64,000 nucleotides of DNA from contig NZ_CP034867.1 of the NCBI RefSeq assembly GCF_005080965.1, forward strand, positions 186,001 to 250,000, in the 5' to 3' direction. Each line of letters begins with the position of its first letter. The stretch's first letter is position 1. The position numbers and the translations under genes are program-made. The stretch is from Buchnera aphidicola (Macrosiphum gaurae) (GTDB lineage: Bacteria > Pseudomonadota > Gammaproteobacteria > Enterobacterales > Enterobacteriaceae). Positions 61,640-64,000 of the stretch are shown one piece after another. The notes beneath the pieces were generated by a model. It made no database searches. It worked only from the letters and a program-made list of their open reading frames with translations, and was not told the DNA's origin.

Positions 61640-62578
61640 TTATTTTTTTATTTCTGCCACACGAAGTATAGAGCTACGAGCTCTAGGGTTATTATTTATT
61701 TCACTTTGAGTTGGTGATATACGATTAATAATTTTTAATTTACATACTTTTAAATTATTTAATTGTTTTTCTGTGATAGGCATACCGTATGGAACTGTTG
61801 CTTTCATGCTGTTTTTGATCATGAATTTTTTTACTATTCTATCTTCTAAAGAATGAAAACTAAGAATTGATATGCGTCCTCCTGGACTTAATATTTTTAG
61901 TGTGCTTTCTAGAGCTATTTTAATTTCTTCTAATTCTTGATTGATGTAAATTCTAATAGCTTGAAAACTTCTTTTTGCTGGATGTTTAAATTTATTTCTT
62001 ATCGGTATAGCTCTTCTAATAATATTTGCTAATTCTAAAGTACTTGTTATTTTTTTTATTTGACTAGCATATTTGATTGCATAAGCTATTTTTTTTGAAA
62101 AGCGTTCTTCTCCAAAATTTTTCAAAACGAAGGCAATTTGATTAACGCTACTTTTAAACAGCCATTCTGAAGCAGAAATTCCATGATTAGGATTCATTCG
62201 CATATCTAAAGGTCCATCTTTTTTAAATGAAAAACCTCTTTTACAATCATCAATTTGTAATGAAGACACTCCTAAATCAAATATAATTCCATTAACTTTC
62301 CCTATAATTTTTTTATTTTGTGCATAATTTAATAATTTTGAGAAATTTTCATTGATTATATGGAAGCGTGAATCTTTAATATTATTTCCAATAGAAAAAG
62401 CGATGGGATCTTTATCAATAGAATATAGTTTTCCATCCTTGCCTAGTTTTTGTAAAATTTCATTTGAATGTCCGCCTGTTCCAAATGTACTATCAATATA
62501 AATACCATTTTTTTTTATTTTTAAAGAATCAATTAATTCTTTTTTCATCACTGGAATATGTTTAAGTATACGATTCAT
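61640..62578 (-). CDS. rsmH: 16S rRNA m4C1402 methyltransferase RsmH
   Basis: Methylates N4 of C1402 in 16S rRNA. The SAM loop [30 protein letters not shown] and the C-terminal [14 protein letters not shown] and [10 protein letters not shown] segments are diagnostic. I start at the ATG at 62578 ([11 protein letters not shown]), giving 312 residues (E. coli 313); 13 upstream codons in frame are not family-like. It is also called mraW. It heads the dcw block here, because mraZ is absent. The stop is 2 bases from the ftsL ATG. Confidence 0.96.
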   Translation of the reverse strand: MNRILKHIPVMKKELIDSLKIKKNGIYIDSTFGTGGHSNEILQKLGKDGKLYSIDKDPIAFSIGNNIKDSRFHIINENFSKLLNYAQNKKIIGKVNGIIFDLGVSSLQIDDCKRGFSFKKDGPLDMRMNPNHGISASEWLFKSSVNQIAFVLKNFGEERFSKKIAYAIKYASQIKKITSTLELANIIRRAIPIRNKFKHPAKRSFQAIRIYINQELEEIKIALESTLKILSPGGRISILSFHSLEDRIVKKFMIKNSMKATVPYGMPITEKQLNNLKVCKLKIINRISPTQSEINNNPRARSSILRVAEIKK

Positions 62579-62618
62579 TTTGAAATATAAATAATGTGAT
62601 ATAAAGTCATAATACAAT

Positions 62619-62647
62619 ACATGGTCATTTCTTCAAAATGACCATGT
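62619..62647. terminator. Hairpin between ilvH and rsmH
   Basis: ACATGGTCATTT (62619-62630) and AAATGACCATGT (62636-62647) are perfect 12-bp arms with a 5-base loop, in the 183-base gap between ilvH and rsmH. It probably separates the ilvIH transcript from the dcw cluster, though the following sequence is only moderately T-rich. Confidence 0.5.
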
Positions 62648-62761
62648 TTAATATATTTATTCAAAAACTTAACTATTTAAATATTATTAAGTTAGATTAA
62701 ACAATATGTAATGTGTTCTTAAAAAATTTTTTTAATGTTTTTTTTTAAACATTTAAAAAAT

Positions 62762-63238
62762 TTATCCCCGAGTAATTCCGACAATGCCGGAACGGGTTAC
62801 TTCAATAACTTCTGAGATATTGCGTATTATTTTTAAAAAAGAATCAATTTTTTTTGTAGTTCCAGATAATTGCAATATATATGTTGTAGATGTTATATCT
62901 ATAATTTGTCCTCGAAAAACTTCAGTAACATGTTTTACATCATTTTTTTTATAGTTGTTAATTTGAACTTTTAATAATATAATTTCACGTTCTATATGAG
63001 AAGATTGTTCAATTTGTACAACTCTCAATACATCGATTAATTTATGGAGTTGTTTTTCAATTTGTTCAATCGCTTTTTCATCTCCTACAGTTTGTATAGT
63101 CATTTTTGATAAAGAAGGATCTTCAGTAGGTGCTAGTGTAATAGTTTCTATATTATATCCTCTTTGTGAAAAGAGTCCTATTACTCGTGATAATGCACCT
63201 GATTCATTTTCTAATAGAATAGATAAAATTCTTCGCAT
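62762..63238 (-). CDS. ilvH: Acetolactate synthase III small subunit
   Basis: Regulatory subunit of acetolactate synthase III, giving the IlvI subunit full activity and valine feedback. The N-terminal ACT domain starts [19 protein letters not shown], and the C-terminal domain ends at [13 protein letters not shown]. It has 158 residues (E. coli 163). It starts 3 bases after the ilvI stop. The genes cra and mraZ, which lie between ilvH and the dcw cluster in E. coli, are absent. Confidence 0.96.
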   Translation of the reverse strand: MRRILSILLENESGALSRVIGLFSQRGYNIETITLAPTEDPSLSKMTIQTVGDEKAIEQIEKQLHKLIDVLRVVQIEQSSHIEREIILLKVQINNYKKNDVKHVTEVFRGQIIDITSTTYILQLSGTTKKIDSFLKIIRNISEVIEVTRSGIVGITRG

Positions 63239-63241
63239 ATT

Positions 63242-64000
63242 TTAGGAGGCCTCTTTTTTTCTTAACCACATTTCATTCATACCCCCGCCTTGAATCTGCA
63301 TAGGATAAACATGCTCAGAATTATCTATTTCGACGTCTACAAATACTAAATAACCCTCAGATAATTTATTTAATGCTAGTTTTAATTTTTCTTCTAATTC
63401 TATAGGGTTAGTGATTTTAATACCAAAATGTCCATAAGATTCTGCTAATTTTACAAAATCTGGAAGTGAATCCATATAAGAATGAGAATGTCGTCCAGAA
63501 TAAATCATGTCTTGCCATTGCTTTACCATTCCTAAAGAAGAATTATTAAGATTCAATATTAATACTGCTAAATTATATTGTCGTGCTGTAGATAATTCCT
63601 GGATATTCATTTGAATACTACCGTCTCCAGTAATACAAATAACAGTTGCTTCAGGTAAAGCCAATTTAACTCCTAATGCGGCAGGCAATCCAAATCCCAT
63701 CGTACCTAAACCACCTGAATTGATCCAATGTCTAGGTTTGTTAAATGGATGATATAATGCAGCAAACATCTGATGTTGTCCAACGTCTGAAGTAATATAA
63801 GATGTGCCTTTTGTAAGTTTGAATAAAGTTTCAATTACTGTTTGTGGCTTTATTTGATCACTGGTTTGATTATATTTAAGACTATTAACTTCTTTCCATT
63901 TCTTAATAGTATCCCACCAATCTTGTAAAAATAAAATTTTCTTTTCTTTTTTCAATAGTTCCAGCATTTTTTTTAAGACATATTTTGCATCTCCAACAAT
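63242..64000 (-). CDS. ilvI: Acetolactate synthase III large subunit (3' part only)
   Basis: Thiamine-diphosphate enzyme condensing pyruvate (or pyruvate and 2-oxobutyrate) in branched-chain amino acid synthesis. Only the C-terminal 252 codons are in the window; the frame is open to base 64000 ([11 protein letters not shown] precedes the Met at 63967). The ThDP-binding [15 protein letters not shown] and [13 protein letters not shown] segments are present, as is the end [12 protein letters not shown]. It forms ilvIH and also supplies the precursor chain for PanB. Confidence 0.96.
   Translation of the reverse strand: MVGDAKYVLKKMLELLKKEKKILFLQDWWDTIKKWKEVNSLKYNQTSDQIKPQTVIETLFKLTKGTSYITSDVGQHQMFAALYHPFNKPRHWINSGGLGTMGFGLPAALGVKLALPEATVICITGDGSIQMNIQELSTARQYNLAVLILNLNNSSLGMVKQWQDMIYSGRHSHSYMDSLPDFVKLAESYGHFGIKITNPIELEEKLKLALNKLSEGYLVFVDVEIDNSEHVYPMQIQGGGMNEMWLRKKEAS

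Noticed and set aside
1..64000. Search by eye for CRISPR arrays, insertion sequences, prophage, toxin-antitoxin or defence genes
   Set aside because: No spaced direct repeats, terminal inverted repeats, transposase or phage-like frames were seen; every substantial frame is an enterobacterial housekeeping or biosynthetic gene.

Overview
The window is a 64 kb piece of a very AT-rich, strongly reduced gammaproteobacterial chromosome. Gene content, gene order and the pattern of losses point firmly to Buchnera aphidicola, the obligate aphid endosymbiont, probably from an Aphidinae host; the strain cannot be fixed from sequence alone. Nearly every gene has a clear E. coli counterpart. There are no insertion sequences, prophage, CRISPR arrays or foreign-looking islands. 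Family comparisons here are from memory, not from a database search.

Layout. 1-6 kb: prmC (5'-truncated by the window), sirB1, nadE, ackA-pta. 6-12.4 kb, minus strand: gyrA, nrdA-nrdB-yfaE. 12.6-21 kb: a DUF2076-type gene, ahpC, ung, grpE, nadK, bamE, tmRNA (ssrA), grxD, rnt, sodA, pth, ychF. 21-26 kb, minus strand: thrABC with an attenuator-like leader. 26.6-30 kb: hpt, panBC, dksA. 30-43.6 kb: truA, mrcB, secA-mutT, coaE, guaC and the pyruvate dehydrogenase operon aceE-aceF-lpdA. 43.7-47 kb, minus strand: speED, mtnN, erpA. 47-62.6 kb, minus strand: the division and cell-wall (dcw) cluster from rsmH to ftsZ, without mraZ, ftsQ and lpxC. 62.7-64 kb: ilvH and the 3' part of ilvI.

Function. 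The genes fit a nutritional symbiont: threonine, branched-chain amino acid and pantothenate synthesis for the host; acetate, pyruvate and CoA metabolism; nucleotide supply and salvage; polyamines; a small oxidative-stress and repair set; protein export and peptidoglycan/division machinery. Transcription regulators are essentially absent. Control is visible mainly as intrinsic terminators at convergent gene ends, one heat-shock-like promoter (grpE) and a thr leader that keeps terminator/antiterminator alternatives but no threonine-codon leader peptide.

The most notable signal is a set of six genes (yfaE, ung, mrcB, ddlB, murF, ftsL) whose reading frame breaks inside a run of 9-11 A on the coding strand. 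In each, the downstream frame still encodes a conserved protein, and in five of six one extra A restores the frame. Four of the six act in peptidoglycan synthesis or division. This fits known transcriptional slippage at poly(A) tracts in Buchnera and could make expression leaky, but homopolymer sequencing error must be excluded. Other points worth attention are a tmRNA with an 11-codon tag and no encoded CCA, a hairpin between erpA and ftsZ whose G-U pairs imply a plus-strand RNA, and a perfect 24-bp inverted repeat between lpdA and speD.
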